From assembly GCA_017501565.1 (NCBI GenBank), contig JAFVWP010000125.1, positions 1 to 48,014 on the forward strand: 48,014 bases of DNA, written 5' to 3'. Under the pieces are notes generated by a model. That model did no database searches, had not been told where the DNA came from, and saw nothing but the letters and a program-made list of their open reading frames with translations. The stretch is from Elusimicrobiaceae bacterium. GTDB lineage: Bacteria > Elusimicrobiota > Elusimicrobia > Elusimicrobiales > Elusimicrobiaceae. Below, one piece after another: positions 7,956 to 17,275 of this stretch (the first letter of the stretch is position 1; every line of letters begins with the position of its first letter). The position numbers and the translations under genes were made by a program.

Positions 7956-9671
7956 TTATTTTTTTTTCGCATCGGCTTGCACTAATTTTTCCGGTTGATC
8001 CGGGGCAACGCCGTACATGGTTAAAAGCCCTTCGGCTACTTGTTTAAATATCGGCGCGGCCGCTGTCCCGCCGAATGTATATTTTTTCGGATTATCCAAA
8101 ATAATTAAAATGGTAAAGCGCGGGTCTTTAATCGGGGTAAAACCACAAAAAGAAACCACGTGCAAACGTTTGGCATAGCCGCCTTCTTTGCTTACTTTTT
8201 CGGCGGTACCTGTCTTGCCCGCTACGCCGTAACCGGGGATTTGCGCTCTCTTGCCGGAGCCTTCCACCACTACATATTCTAAAATTTCTTTCATCTGCTC
8301 GGTGGTGCTTTCTTTCAGCACGCGGCGTATTTTTTGCGGTTTGGCTTTTTTATCCACCTTTCCGTTGGCATATTCAATGCGGTCCACCAAATGCGGTTGC
8401 ATCAAATATCCCCCATTGGCAATGGCAGAATATGCACTGACCAATTGTATCGGCGTTAATAGCACCCCGTATCCGTACCCTTTGCTGGCTAAATCTACCT
8501 TTGTCCATTTGCTATAAGGGGCCACGGAACCTTTAGATTCCCCATTGAAGTTAATATCTGTTTTGGTGCCAAAACCAAAGGCCTTCATATAATAAAACAA
8601 ATTTTTAGAGCCTAATTCCAGCGCGATTTTTCCGGCACCGATATTGGAAGAAAGCGCCATAATATCGGCAATGGAAAGTTCTTCTTCTTTGTGTTGTTTG
8701 TCTTGCAATACCACCCTGGGGGCTACTTCCCATTTGCGCCCGTCCATATCAATCATATCTTCGGTAGATACGGCGCCGGAATCCAATGCAGAAGCAATGG
8801 AAATGGTCTTAAAGGTAGAGCCCGGCTCATAGGCAAACTGAAAAGCCAAGGCTTGGCCGTCTTCACGCGGGGAAGAAGCCGCCGCCAAAATACGCCCGGT
8901 GCTGGGTTCTTGCACTACAATAATCCCCCGCTCCGGTTCATAGTCTTGCACCGCTTTATCCAATGCGGCTTCGGCATAATGTTGGGCCAAAGCATCTATG
9001 GTCAAATAAATGTTCCCGACAGATTTTTCTTCTTTCAGACTGCGGTCATAAATCACTTCTCCGCGGCGGGCCCGTTTGGCTCTGCGTTTGCTGATGTCTT
9101 GGCTCAGCTCATCGTTATACATCAGCTCCAAGCCCGAAAGGCCTTTATTTTTAGAGTTAGCTTCCCCCAAAATATCCAAAGCAGACGTCCCGTAAGGGTG
9201 AATACGCTCATATTCCGGGGTTAAGTCTAATCCCTGTCCTAAAGGTTTGCGTAACACTGAACGGATTTTCATATAAACATCGGGCTTTATTTTTTTGGCT
9301 ACAAAAAAGAAATTGCCTTTTTCTTTCCATAATTTTTCAATTTCTCTTTTCGGCATGGGTAAATTTTCTGCCAAAAAAGAAATGGTGGCTTCTTTATCTT
9401 TTACATAGCGTTTGTTAATACCGCACGAATGGGTCCGTACAGACTCAGCCAAATAGTTTCCGTTGACGTCTAAAATTTGTCCGCGTAAGCGGTCTTCTTT
9501 CAAAAAGTTATAAATAGCGCGGTCGGCCTTATTGCTTAACTCATCATAAAGAAAGGTTTGCATATAAAAAAGCCGAATACCGATAGCCAAGGGCGGAATC
9601 AGACACAAAAAACCGCACAGCTTCATACGAGCCTTGGCATTAAATGCAAAAGGATTTTTTTTAGGTAACAT
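7956..9671 (-). CDS. ftsI: Septal class B penicillin-binding protein FtsI (PBP3-like)
   Basis: D,D-transpeptidase that cross-links septal peptidoglycan. One N-terminal membrane anchor (about residues 17-40) precedes a pedestal domain and a transpeptidase domain with all three catalytic motifs: STFK at 285-288, SSN at 341-343 and KTG at 486-488. The segment RLRGQILDVNGNYLAESV is the usual class B N-terminal signature. There is no PASTA domain, and the 571-residue length fits an FtsI of a diderm. It follows ftsL with a 1-nt gap, and partnership with the ftsW product is expected. Confidence 0.94.
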   Translation of the reverse strand: MLPKKNPFAFNAKARMKLCGFLCLIPPLAIGIRLFYMQTFLYDELSNKADRAIYNFLKEDRLRGQILDVNGNYLAESVRTHSCGINKRYVKDKEATISFLAENLPMPKREIEKLWKEKGNFFFVAKKIKPDVYMKIRSVLRKPLGQGLDLTPEYERIHPYGTSALDILGEANSKNKGLSGLELMYNDELSQDISKRRAKRARRGEVIYDRSLKEEKSVGNIYLTIDALAQHYAEAALDKAVQDYEPERGIIVVQEPSTGRILAAASSPREDGQALAFQFAYEPGSTFKTISIASALDSGAVSTEDMIDMDGRKWEVAPRVVLQDKQHKEEELSIADIMALSSNIGAGKIALELGSKNLFYYMKAFGFGTKTDINFNGESKGSVAPYSKWTKVDLASKGYGYGVLLTPIQLVSAYSAIANGGYLMQPHLVDRIEYANGKVDKKAKPQKIRRVLKESTTEQMKEILEYVVVEGSGKRAQIPGYGVAGKTGTAEKVSKEGGYAKRLHVVSFCGFTPIKDPRFTILIILDNPKKYTFGGTAAAPIFKQVAEGLLTMYGVAPDQPEKLVQADAKKK

Positions 9672-9672
9672 A

Positions 9673-9924
9673 CTAATCTTCCAATACGATTACTTTTTGC
9701 GGCGGAGTGCGGCGCAAGTGTAAATGCTCTTGGGCAAATTGGCTCACAATTTCCGGCCCGGCCAAGCGGGCATTTTCCAATTCCAAATATTGGTTACGCG
9801 CTTCTTTGACGGCTACTTCGGTCTGTAATTTGCCGATAGCCCGCCCGGAGCGGTTGATTTCAATGCGCATCATCACCACCCCAAAAGCAAATACAGCCAC
9901 TAAAAATACAACAATAAATTTCAT
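9673..9924 (-). CDS. ftsL: FtsL-like divisome protein
   Basis: An 83-residue bitopic protein: a short start, one membrane helix (about residues 3-20), then a leucine-zipper-like periplasmic coiled coil and a small C-terminal segment (AQEHLHLRRTPPQKVIVLED). Sequence identity in this family is always low, so the call rests on topology and on position between rsmH and ftsI. FtsL acts in the FtsQLB complex that activates FtsWI. Its ATG overlaps the rsmH stop by 4 nt (ATGA), indicating coupled translation. Confidence 0.82.
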   Translation of the reverse strand: MKFIVVFLVAVFAFGVVMMRIEINRSGRAIGKLQTEVAVKEARNQYLELENARLAGPEIVSQFAQEHLHLRRTPPQKVIVLED

Positions 9925-10805
9925 AATCTTTCTATCACCCGTAATTTGGCACTGCGGCTGCGGGAATTGGCACGCACTTCCTGATACGAAGGCGCGATAA
10001 CGTGCTTATTTACCAATTTCCAAGCACCGCCGGCAGCCATTTCTTTAAAACGAAGTTTAACCAATCGGTCTTCCAAAGAATGAAAGGTAAGCACCGCCGC
10101 GCGACCGCCCGGCTTGATAATGCTTTGCAAGCTGTTTATCACCCGCTCCACACTGCCCAACTCGTCGTTAACGGCAATGCGCAAAGCCTGAAAAGTTTGC
10201 GTGGCAGGGTGGATTTTTCCGCGGCCGCGTACTATCTGTTCTACAATATTTTTAAGTGCAAAAGTAGTTTTAATCGGTCCTTGCCGTCGGGCAGCCATAA
10301 TCCCCATGGCAATAGCATGGGCATTGCGGTCTTCGCCGTATTGGGTAATAATACGCTCTAAATCTGCCAGGCCCCATTCATTGACAATGCTTTCCGCTGT
10401 CAATGAAGCACTCAAATCAAAGCGCATATCCAAAGGCCCGTCTCTTAATAAGCTAAACCCGCGGGCAGGATTATCCAATTGATAAGAGCTAAGCCCTAAA
10501 TCAAACAAAGCGCCGTCTGCGCCGTCAAATCCGTTTTGGCGCAATATTTCGCCCGCTTGGGTATAGGAGGCATGCACCGCCGTTAAACGTGCGTCTGCCA
10601 CGCGTTCTTTGGCCATAGCTAAGGCTTCTTCATCTTTGTCAAAACCGAAAATCCGCGCTTGCGGGGCTAATCTGTCTAAGAAAAATTTAGTATGTCCGCC
10701 CAAGCCCAATGTTCCGTCCACATAAACACCGACAGGATTGGTTAACAACAGCGCGGCAATTTCCGGAGCTAAAATGGGAATATGGGTCCAAACCTGGCTC
10801 ATCAA
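9921..10805 (-). CDS. rsmH: 16S rRNA (cytosine-1402-N4) methyltransferase RsmH (MraW)
   Basis: SAM-dependent methyltransferase acting on C1402 of 16S rRNA. The signature VDGTLGLGGHTKFFLD lies near residue 30, ALFDLGLSSYQLDNPARGFS near 100 and AVLTFHSLEDRLVK near 240, all diagnostic; 294 residues is typical. It opens the dcw part of this cluster, but mraZ, its usual upstream neighbour, is not present. It overlaps the gene upstream by 4 nt, and ftsL downstream by 4 nt. Confidence 0.96.
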   Translation of the reverse strand: MMSQVWTHIPILAPEIAALLLTNPVGVYVDGTLGLGGHTKFFLDRLAPQARIFGFDKDEEALAMAKERVADARLTAVHASYTQAGEILRQNGFDGADGALFDLGLSSYQLDNPARGFSLLRDGPLDMRFDLSASLTAESIVNEWGLADLERIITQYGEDRNAHAIAMGIMAARRQGPIKTTFALKNIVEQIVRGRGKIHPATQTFQALRIAVNDELGSVERVINSLQSIIKPGGRAAVLTFHSLEDRLVKLRFKEMAAGGAWKLVNKHVIAPSYQEVRANSRSRSAKLRVIERL

Positions 10806-12088
10806 AAGCCTCCTTTATAGCCGTTGGTAGGCACTTTTTCAAGTTTAGGAATATACGTCTTTTGCGGGGCCGTTTTTGCTCTTTTCCGCGGTGCGGAAGA
10901 GCCCTTGGGAGCGACGGAAATCGTCTGCGTGGAAGAAATCACTTCCGGCGGCAAACGGCGTTTCGGCGTTTCTTCGCCCAAAAACATGTGGCCTTCTGCG
11001 TGTTGGCTTAAATCGTGCAACCAAACGTTTTGTAAAACGGATATTTTAGTAAAGGGCATACCATAAGCCCGGTACAAGGCCTGGTGCAACGGCGTGCCGT
11101 TTTTCAGCTCATTGCAAAAGCGGTAAAATTCATCGCGGCTGCGTTCATTAAGCAAGTAATCTACCAAGCTATATGCCTGTGTGTACCACAGCTCCGCTTG
11201 TTTGGTATTTAAAGCAGATAAATCTTCCGTCAAGACCATTTCGTCCAGCGGTATATAGCCCCCGCGCAAAATCCCCGCGATGTTTCTATCCACCCAATTC
11301 GGCTTTTGGTGCGTAGCATAAATTTGCATATATACGGCCATACCTTCCGAAAGCCACAACGGCGAAATAGCCGGCAAGAAATAGCCGTCAAAATATAAAT
11401 GGGTCAACTCATGCACCGAAAGCGGATAAAAATCTTTCCCTTCAATGACATACATGGTATCAGCGCGTAAATCCGAAGCCGCGCCGGACCAGGCCGGGCG
11501 ATTGGTAAAGCGCATATAACTATCTTGTTTACCAAACAGCATGACCAAAATTTTATTCGGTTTGGCTACCAACGTAAAGGGGGTCAAATCCAACATTAAA
11601 TTTCCGTGAATGGTATCTAATACGGATTTTAATTTTTCCCCTACCGATTGATGTTCGCGGTAAATTAAATAATTAAACGTTTCTCCGGTTAAAAATCCGG
11701 GAGGAGGCGGCAGCCAACCGACCTTTTTCTCTGCTCCGCGCTCTGCGCGGAAATGGGCCGGAACGCCTTTTAAGACTTCCTTTCCTTCGTGCGCAACAGA
11801 CTCTATTCTATCCAAACCGCTGATTAATTCATCAAACTGCTTTTGTAAGGCGGCTTTTTCCTGCGGGGTATCTACCGCCTGGTCTTGGAATAACTCGTCA
11901 AAAATATGCGGGTCAATTTCTCTTTTTTCCAAAGCATCTCTTTTGCCGTCTTTTTCAGAGGGTTTAACGGCTAGAACTTTGGAATAAACTTGCTTTACAT
12001 CTATGTCAAAATGGCGCAAAACGGGCGGGGCGATCAAAATAGCGCCCAAGACCCATAACAAAATGGTAATTTGCTTAACAATATCCAT
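10802..12088 (-). CDS. Membrane-anchored peptidase MA-like metalloprotease
   Basis: A 428-residue protein with one N-terminal membrane segment (about residues 7-24), a charged helical region, and a gluzincin-type zinc protease core: HELTH at residues 226-230 and the third ligand in WLSEGMA (Glu248), the arrangement of the peptidase MA-like family. A proline- and lysine-rich tail (about 375-428) follows. Orientation suggests the protease domain is periplasmic. It is embedded between rsmG (1-nt overlap) and rsmH (4-nt overlap), so it is translated with the cell-division cluster. A role in envelope or division-protein processing is an inference from position; no substrate is known. Confidence 0.82.
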   Translation of the reverse strand: MDIVKQITILLWVLGAILIAPPVLRHFDIDVKQVYSKVLAVKPSEKDGKRDALEKREIDPHIFDELFQDQAVDTPQEKAALQKQFDELISGLDRIESVAHEGKEVLKGVPAHFRAERGAEKKVGWLPPPPGFLTGETFNYLIYREHQSVGEKLKSVLDTIHGNLMLDLTPFTLVAKPNKILVMLFGKQDSYMRFTNRPAWSGAASDLRADTMYVIEGKDFYPLSVHELTHLYFDGYFLPAISPLWLSEGMAVYMQIYATHQKPNWVDRNIAGILRGGYIPLDEMVLTEDLSALNTKQAELWYTQAYSLVDYLLNERSRDEFYRFCNELKNGTPLHQALYRAYGMPFTKISVLQNVWLHDLSQHAEGHMFLGEETPKRRLPPEVISSTQTISVAPKGSSAPRKRAKTAPQKTYIPKLEKVPTNGYKGGF

Positions 12089-12729
12089 TAATGCGCAAAT
12101 ACCGCCAAATAACGCACCTTTTCTTCACCGGGTAAAACATATTCTGCCGCGGTTTGCGTTGTAAGGCCTAAACCGGCTACCAATTCAGGCTTGGCATCGT
12201 TCGGTTGGCTTTGGTAAGGCAACACAAGCCCCCCCTGTTTTACACAGGGAGCCAACAAAGGCAAAATATCGTTAATTTGCCCCATGGCACGTTCCGTTAC
12301 AAAATCAAAAGTTTCTATTTCTTTCTGCCCCAAACGCATGCAGTGAACGGAAACATTTTTCAGGCCTAATTTCAAAATGGCCCAATTCATAAAAGAGCGG
12401 CGTTTTTCTAAGCTTTCCACCAAATGTACTTGTGCTTGCGGCAAAGCCATAGCCATCGTCAGCCCGATATACCCCGCGCCGGAGCCCATATCCGCCACCG
12501 AATATCGGGTTTTGCCCTGTTGGCGGGCCCGGCCGTCAATAAAAGCCGCACCGGCCAAACCATCGCACAAATGACGGGTAAAAATTTCTTCTTTTCCCGC
12601 TACGCTGGTTAAATTTAAAAAATCTTTCTTCTGCCAAATTAAATCCGCATACAAGGCTAACTTTTCGCTCGCGTCCTGTGGCAAAGAAAGGCCTTGTTTA
12701 GCGGCAAAATCATGCAGTTTTTGTTGCAT
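12088..12729 (-). CDS. rsmG: 16S rRNA (guanine-527-N7) methyltransferase RsmG (GidB)
   Basis: SAM-dependent methyltransferase that modifies G527 of 16S rRNA. The SAM-binding motif [13 protein letters not shown] and the segment [15 protein letters not shown] are typical, and 213 residues is normal. Its ATG lies 20 nt inside the end of mnmG, with a CGGAG site 8 nt upstream, also inside mnmG. It follows mnmE-mnmG in the widely conserved order. Confidence 0.95.
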   Translation of the reverse strand: MQQKLHDFAAKQGLSLPQDASEKLALYADLIWQKKDFLNLTSVAGKEEIFTRHLCDGLAGAAFIDGRARQQGKTRYSVADMGSGAGYIGLTMAMALPQAQVHLVESLEKRRSFMNWAILKLGLKNVSVHCMRLGQKEIETFDFVTERAMGQINDILPLLAPCVKQGGLVLPYQSQPNDAKPELVAGLGLTTQTAAEYVLPGEEKVRYLAVFAH

Positions 12730-14494
12730 TTTTCAATCTCCGATAGCGTTCTATATGGATCGCTAACAGCTGAATATCTGCCGGAGTAACCCCCGGAATG
12801 CGCGAAGCTTGCCCCAACGTGCGCGGTTGGACTTCTTTTAATTTTTGGCGGCTTTCTATCAATAAACCCTTCACACCAGACGGGTCAAAGCCTTCGGGAA
12901 TAATGATATTATCCACTTGGGCTAATTTTTCCGCATCTTTTTTACTGCGCTCATAGTAACCCGCATATTTTTGATGTACGTCCACATGAAAACGCACTTT
13001 TTCGGCCGTCCAGGGATATAAATCCGTTTCATCAATCTCATGTTTAGGGTTGGCCTTTAATAATTCTACTTGTTTTTGGTAATTTTCAAAGGCCTTTTTA
13101 TATTTAGATGACAGCGTACCCAAAGCAAACCCGTGCGGACAAAGGCGCAAGTCGGCATTGTCATTTCTGAGCAAAATGCGGTATTCGGCGCGGGAAGTAA
13201 ACATACGATAGGGCTCATTGACACCTTTGGTAACCAAATCATCAATCAATACACCGATATAGGCCTCATCTCTTCTTAAAATAAACGGCTCTAACCCTTG
13301 GGTTTTGCGTGCGGCATTAACTCCAGCAATAAAGCCTTGTCCGCCGGCTTCTTCATAGCCGGTGGTGCCGTTCATTTGGCCCGCGCAATATAAACCGGGT
13401 ACTTTTTTACTTTCCAAGGAAGCAAACAATTCCATCGGGTCCGAAAAATCATATTCTACCGCATATCCGGCCCGCGTAATGGTGGCATTTTCCAATCCGG
13501 GCACCGAAGCAAGCAACGCGCGTTGCACATCTTCGGGCATACTGGTAGAAAAGCCTTGGATATAATATTCCTGTGTATTGTTTCCTTCCGGCTCTAAAAA
13601 GAGCGGGTGGGATTTTACTTCCGGAAATTTCTTTGTTTTATCTTCCACAGACGGACAATAACGCGGCCCTAACGCGGAAATATTGCCGCTATACATGGCA
13701 GAACGCTGGAAATTTTCCCGCAAGATTTTATCCGTAGCATCGGTGGTACGGGTGATATAACAGCTGAGAAATTTGCGTTTGGCTTGGCTTTGATAATCCG
13801 TAAAATACGAAATAGGCTGAAAGGGGTCATCGCTGGGTTGCAAGCGGAACTTAGAAAAATCTACCCCGCGCGCATTGATACGCATAGGAGTACCTGTCTT
13901 AAAACGGATAATGCTAAGCCCCAATTGCTTTAAGGACTTGGAAAGCTCATTGCTGGGCATATCGTTATAGCGCCCGCCGGGGAACATTTCTTCCCCGATA
14001 TGAATGGTCCCCCCCAAAAAGGTACCCGTTGTCAAAACAATCGTTCGGGTATGATAAAACGTTTTGCGCAACGTCATCAGCCCGCATACGCCTTTATCGT
14101 CAGTAGCTATTTGGGTTGCTTCGTCCTGAATTATATCCAAATTGGGCTGAAGCTCCAGGGTATGTTTGAAATTAAATTGATAATCTTTTTTATCGCATTG
14201 TACGCGCGGTGAATGCACCGCCGGACCTTTGCCTGTGTTAAGCAAATGATAGTGTACGGCAGCAGAATCGGTAATCAACCCCATCGCACCGCCTAAAGCA
14301 TCTATTTCACGCACGATTTGCCCTTTGGCAATACCGCCGATGGACGGATTGCAAGACATTTGGGCAATGGTATCTAAGTTTTGCGTCATGAGCAGGGTTT
14401 TAGCCCCTATCTTAGCCGCCGCCAGTGCCGCCTCACACCCGGCATGACCGCCGCCCACCACAATCACATCATATTTTTCTTTATACTCAAACAT
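12710..14494 (-). CDS. mnmG: tRNA uridine-34 carboxymethylaminomethyl-modifying enzyme MnmG (GidA)
   Basis: FAD-binding subunit that, with MnmE, installs the cmnm5 modification at U34 of certain tRNAs. The N-terminal Rossmann motif [12 protein letters not shown], the conserved [20 protein letters not shown]-type stretch near residue 47, and [12 protein letters not shown] are hallmarks. At 594 residues it is slightly shorter than the usual 620-630. The start abuts the mnmE stop with no gap, which fits coupled translation of the two partner subunits. Confidence 0.96.
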   Translation of the reverse strand: MFEYKEKYDVIVVGGGHAGCEAALAAAKIGAKTLLMTQNLDTIAQMSCNPSIGGIAKGQIVREIDALGGAMGLITDSAAVHYHLLNTGKGPAVHSPRVQCDKKDYQFNFKHTLELQPNLDIIQDEATQIATDDKGVCGLMTLRKTFYHTRTIVLTTGTFLGGTIHIGEEMFPGGRYNDMPSNELSKSLKQLGLSIIRFKTGTPMRINARGVDFSKFRLQPSDDPFQPISYFTDYQSQAKRKFLSCYITRTTDATDKILRENFQRSAMYSGNISALGPRYCPSVEDKTKKFPEVKSHPLFLEPEGNNTQEYYIQGFSTSMPEDVQRALLASVPGLENATITRAGYAVEYDFSDPMELFASLESKKVPGLYCAGQMNGTTGYEEAGGQGFIAGVNAARKTQGLEPFILRRDEAYIGVLIDDLVTKGVNEPYRMFTSRAEYRILLRNDNADLRLCPHGFALGTLSSKYKKAFENYQKQVELLKANPKHEIDETDLYPWTAEKVRFHVDVHQKYAGYYERSKKDAEKLAQVDNIIIPEGFDPSGVKGLLIESRQKLKEVQPRTLGQASRIPGVTPADIQLLAIHIERYRRLKNATKTA

Positions 14495-15853
14495 TTACTT
14501 ACCCATGCAAAATTTTGAAAAAATAATCCCCAATACATCGTCGGGAGTAACATCACCGATCAAATCTTTCAACGCACGCAAGGCCGCGCGGATATGCTCG
14601 GCATACAGCTCCAGGCCTGTTTGGTAATTCATTTGCACCAAGGCGCTTTCCAACTCTGTTTGGGCATTGAGTACCGCTTCATATTGACGTAAATTGGAAA
14701 TCATTACCCCGTCGGTATCTTGCACTGCGGGAGAAGAAACAAAAGCCAATATCGCCTTTTTTAATGCGTCCAAACCTTCTCCGGTTTTACAAGACACATA
14801 CAAGGTCTGCTGTGCTTTGCCAACAAGGCCGCAAGCCCCTTGTAAGGCTTGATCGTTTTTATTAAGCACCAAAATAACCGGCTTGTTTTGCTTTTCTACA
14901 TCGTCCCACAGGGCTTCTTCTTGCGGGGTCAGCTCCCGGCTTAAATCAGCCACAAACAATACTAAATCGGCTTTTTCCATGGCACGCAAACTGCGCTTCA
15001 TACCTTCTTGCTCTGCCGGGTCTAAGGCATGTTCACGAATGCCGGCGGTGTCGGTTAAAATAATTTTTTGTCCGTCTAAATCCAGGGTTTCTTCTATCGT
15101 ATCACGCGTAGTACCGCTTTGGTTGGCTACAATGGCTCTGTCAAAACCTACCAACGCATTGAGCAGGCTGGACTTGCCGCAATTGGGCGCACCGACAATA
15201 GCCGTTTTTAAACCTTCTTTAATAAAGCGGCCGACAGAAAAAGTATCGGCTAACTTAACCAAAGTATCCACTTGTGCTTGCAATACTTGTGCGGTATGGG
15301 CATGATTAAGCGGGGCCATTTCTTCATCTACATCGTCTAAACGCACTTCAATTTGGGCCAAAGTTTCCGCTAAAGCATCTTTAATTTGATTAAATTTTTC
15401 GCTCAATCTGCCGTCTAAAGATGAAATAGCCAAATCATGTGCCGCTTTATTTCCGGCAGAAATCAAATCACATAAACCTTGTGCTTCCAACAGGTCCATT
15501 TTGCCATTTAAAAAAGCGCGGTAAGAAAATTCCCCGCGTTGGGCGGGTACGGCTCCGCAAGCACATAAAATCTCCAACAGACGGCCACGGATATAAGAAG
15601 AGCCGTGTAAAGCAAACTCTACTACGTCTTCCCCGGTGAAACTGCGCGGAGCCGGAAAGTAAGTAACCAAGGCTTCGTCCAATACTTTTTCTCCGTCTTT
15701 AAGACGGCAAAAAACCTGTTCCCTGGGCGGGAACATTTTATCGGCCTTGGTAATTTGGCGCAAAATAGACAGGCTGTCCGGCCCGCTCAAGCGGACCAAA
15801 GCCACCGCACTTTGCCCATGGGCCGTAGCCGGGGCGACAATTGTTGTTTGCAT
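14495..15853 (-). CDS. mnmE: tRNA modification GTPase MnmE (TrmE)
   Basis: GTPase partner of MnmG. It has an N-terminal tetrahydrofolate-binding domain, a helical domain and an inserted G domain with G1 GAPNCGKSS (residues 221-229), DTAG and NKND motifs. The C-terminus is FCMGK, the family CxGK motif with the catalytically required cysteine. At 452 residues it is standard. No Shine-Dalgarno precedes the ATG; a TATAAA box lies 9 nt upstream, so this first gene of the 12.7-kb minus-strand run probably has a very short leader or none. Confidence 0.95.
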   Translation of the reverse strand: MQTTIVAPATAHGQSAVALVRLSGPDSLSILRQITKADKMFPPREQVFCRLKDGEKVLDEALVTYFPAPRSFTGEDVVEFALHGSSYIRGRLLEILCACGAVPAQRGEFSYRAFLNGKMDLLEAQGLCDLISAGNKAAHDLAISSLDGRLSEKFNQIKDALAETLAQIEVRLDDVDEEMAPLNHAHTAQVLQAQVDTLVKLADTFSVGRFIKEGLKTAIVGAPNCGKSSLLNALVGFDRAIVANQSGTTRDTIEETLDLDGQKIILTDTAGIREHALDPAEQEGMKRSLRAMEKADLVLFVADLSRELTPQEEALWDDVEKQNKPVILVLNKNDQALQGACGLVGKAQQTLYVSCKTGEGLDALKKAILAFVSSPAVQDTDGVMISNLRQYEAVLNAQTELESALVQMNYQTGLELYAEHIRAALRALKDLIGDVTPDDVLGIIFSKFCMGK

Positions 15854-15862
15854 AGATTATAT

Positions 15863-15868
15863 TTTATA
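15863..15868 (-). promoter_or_regulatory. Probable -10 box of the mnmE-murG operon
   Basis: TATAAA on the minus strand, 9 nt before the mnmE ATG; a second TATAAT at 15856-15861 would start transcription inside the gene. No ribosome site is present, so a near-leaderless mRNA is predicted. Confidence 0.45.
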
Positions 15869-15938
15869 ATTTTTAGCGTGCTTTTTGGGGGTCTTTTCCG
15901 TACGCACGCGCGAAAAGTGCCATTTATGCCAAAAAGGT

Positions 15939-15969
15939 AAAAAAATACCCCGCTTAATGGCGGGGTATT
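15939..15969 (-). terminator. Terminator of the rpmH-jag operon
   Basis: Minus-strand stem TACCCCGC (15960-15967 read in reverse) with GCGGGGTA (15946-15953), followed by a run of T, 9 nt after the jag stop. It separates this operon from mnmE, which in many bacteria is continuous with it. Confidence 0.85.
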
Positions 15970-15977
15970 AAATGGAT

Positions 15978-17264
15978 TTATTTTGTTTCTTCCGTGCTTA
16001 CGCTGTCAAATAGCGGTCCGCAATCGGAAGGTGCCGGAGTCGGCTCCGCGTTAGCAACAGGCGCTTGTTCGCCGGCGGGTGCTTCAGGGGCCGGTTGTTC
16101 AAGAGTCGGCTCTACTACGACCGGTTCTTCTAACGTAACAGGCACTTCTTGCACCGCAACAGGTTCCGCTACAGGTTGTTCAACGGCAGACTCTTGGATT
16201 TGTTCTGCCACAGGTTCGGCCACGGCCACTTCGGTTGTTTCTTCGGTAGCTGTTACTTGGGGCATTTCTTGCACAACGGCGGAAGTTTCTTCTGCCACAG
16301 GAGCCATCGTTTCAGCGGGAGCTTGCGCTACTTGTTCTTCGGCCAGGGCTTGTTGCACCGGTTGGTCCGCCGGGCGCGGGCGCAAAGTTACTTTACGCCA
16401 TTGGCCTTCCCCTTCGGAAAGAGTGATAACAAAGTCATTGTTTTCAGCGGCGCGGTGAATATAGCGGCGCAATTGGGCACTCATCGGGCGGAAGCGATAG
16501 ACGCTGTATCCGTTTTTAATTTGGTTAATGCCGTATTCCAAATCTGCATTAATTTTATCTTCGGCTTTGCGCCAATAGTTTTGCGTATCGGCAATAACAG
16601 AGATGGGCTTGTCAAAATGGCGGCTTAAGCTGAGCGTAGCCAAATATTGCAAAGATTCCAATGTTTTCCCTTCTTTACCGATGACAATGGCCGGGTGGTC
16701 GCAATCAAACGTCAACAAAATGCGGTGTTGTTTTTCGTCCCACCAAGCATTTAAGTTTTCGGTCGTTACTCCCATGTGGGAAAGGACATTGTTTAAGAAA
16801 TCTTTGGCTTCTTGCAGCGGAGCTTTCAAATATTCGGGCACTACCGCGTTTTGAATTTCCAAAGAAGGTAAAAGTTGCGCTTCATTGGTTTTCAACGCCT
16901 TATCTGCCGACAAACCGCGGCCGGCGCCGTAAGAGCGGCGTCCGCCACGTTTAATTTCGCGCACGCCTTCTTCGTGCTTGCGCCCGCGGCCGCCATGACG
17001 GCTATTGCGGGAAGAATGGCTTTTGCCGTTAGAGCGTTTTTTCTTGGGAACGTCCATATAAATTTGGGCATCTAAATTAGAGGATACCCAACGTTTTTGG
17101 CGCACTTCCACCACAGCAGGGCGGGCACCGATGCCCAAAAAACCCTTGCGCGGATTTTCCAAAACGGATACTTCCACCTGATCGCGGCGAAGGCCTAATT
17201 TTTTTAGTCCTTTTTCAATGGCCAAGGAAACGTCTTTTGCTTCTACTTTCACTTTATGCAACAT
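15978..17264 (-). CDS. jag: Jag (KhpB/EloR) RNA-binding protein with long acidic tail
   Basis: Cytoplasmic RNA-binding protein of the Jag/KhpB family, linked in other bacteria to cell elongation and to YidC. Order of parts: Jag-N domain (residues 1-55, with LENPRKGFLGIGARPA), a basic low-complexity linker (about 70-120), a KH domain (AIVIGKEGKTLESLQYLATL near 200), and an R3H domain (FRPMSAQLRRYIHRAAENN near 265). From about residue 305 to the end is a tail of repeated VAEPVAEQ/EEP-like units, unusual in length for the family. An AGGAG site precedes the ATG. It follows yidC by 11 nt, the classical pairing. Confidence 0.93.
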   Translation of the reverse strand: MLHKVKVEAKDVSLAIEKGLKKLGLRRDQVEVSVLENPRKGFLGIGARPAVVEVRQKRWVSSNLDAQIYMDVPKKKRSNGKSHSSRNSRHGGRGRKHEEGVREIKRGGRRSYGAGRGLSADKALKTNEAQLLPSLEIQNAVVPEYLKAPLQEAKDFLNNVLSHMGVTTENLNAWWDEKQHRILLTFDCDHPAIVIGKEGKTLESLQYLATLSLSRHFDKPISVIADTQNYWRKAEDKINADLEYGINQIKNGYSVYRFRPMSAQLRRYIHRAAENNDFVITLSEGEGQWRKVTLRPRPADQPVQQALAEEQVAQAPAETMAPVAEETSAVVQEMPQVTATEETTEVAVAEPVAEQIQESAVEQPVAEPVAVQEVPVTLEEPVVVEPTLEQPAPEAPAGEQAPVANAEPTPAPSDCGPLFDSVSTEETK

Positions 17265-17275
17265 AAAATAAGCTC

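Noticed and set aside
15994-16628. Plus-strand Ser/Thr/Gly-rich frames of about 150-160 codons
   Set aside because: They are antisense to the repetitive Jag tail; composition simply mirrors the GAA/GTT-rich repeats.
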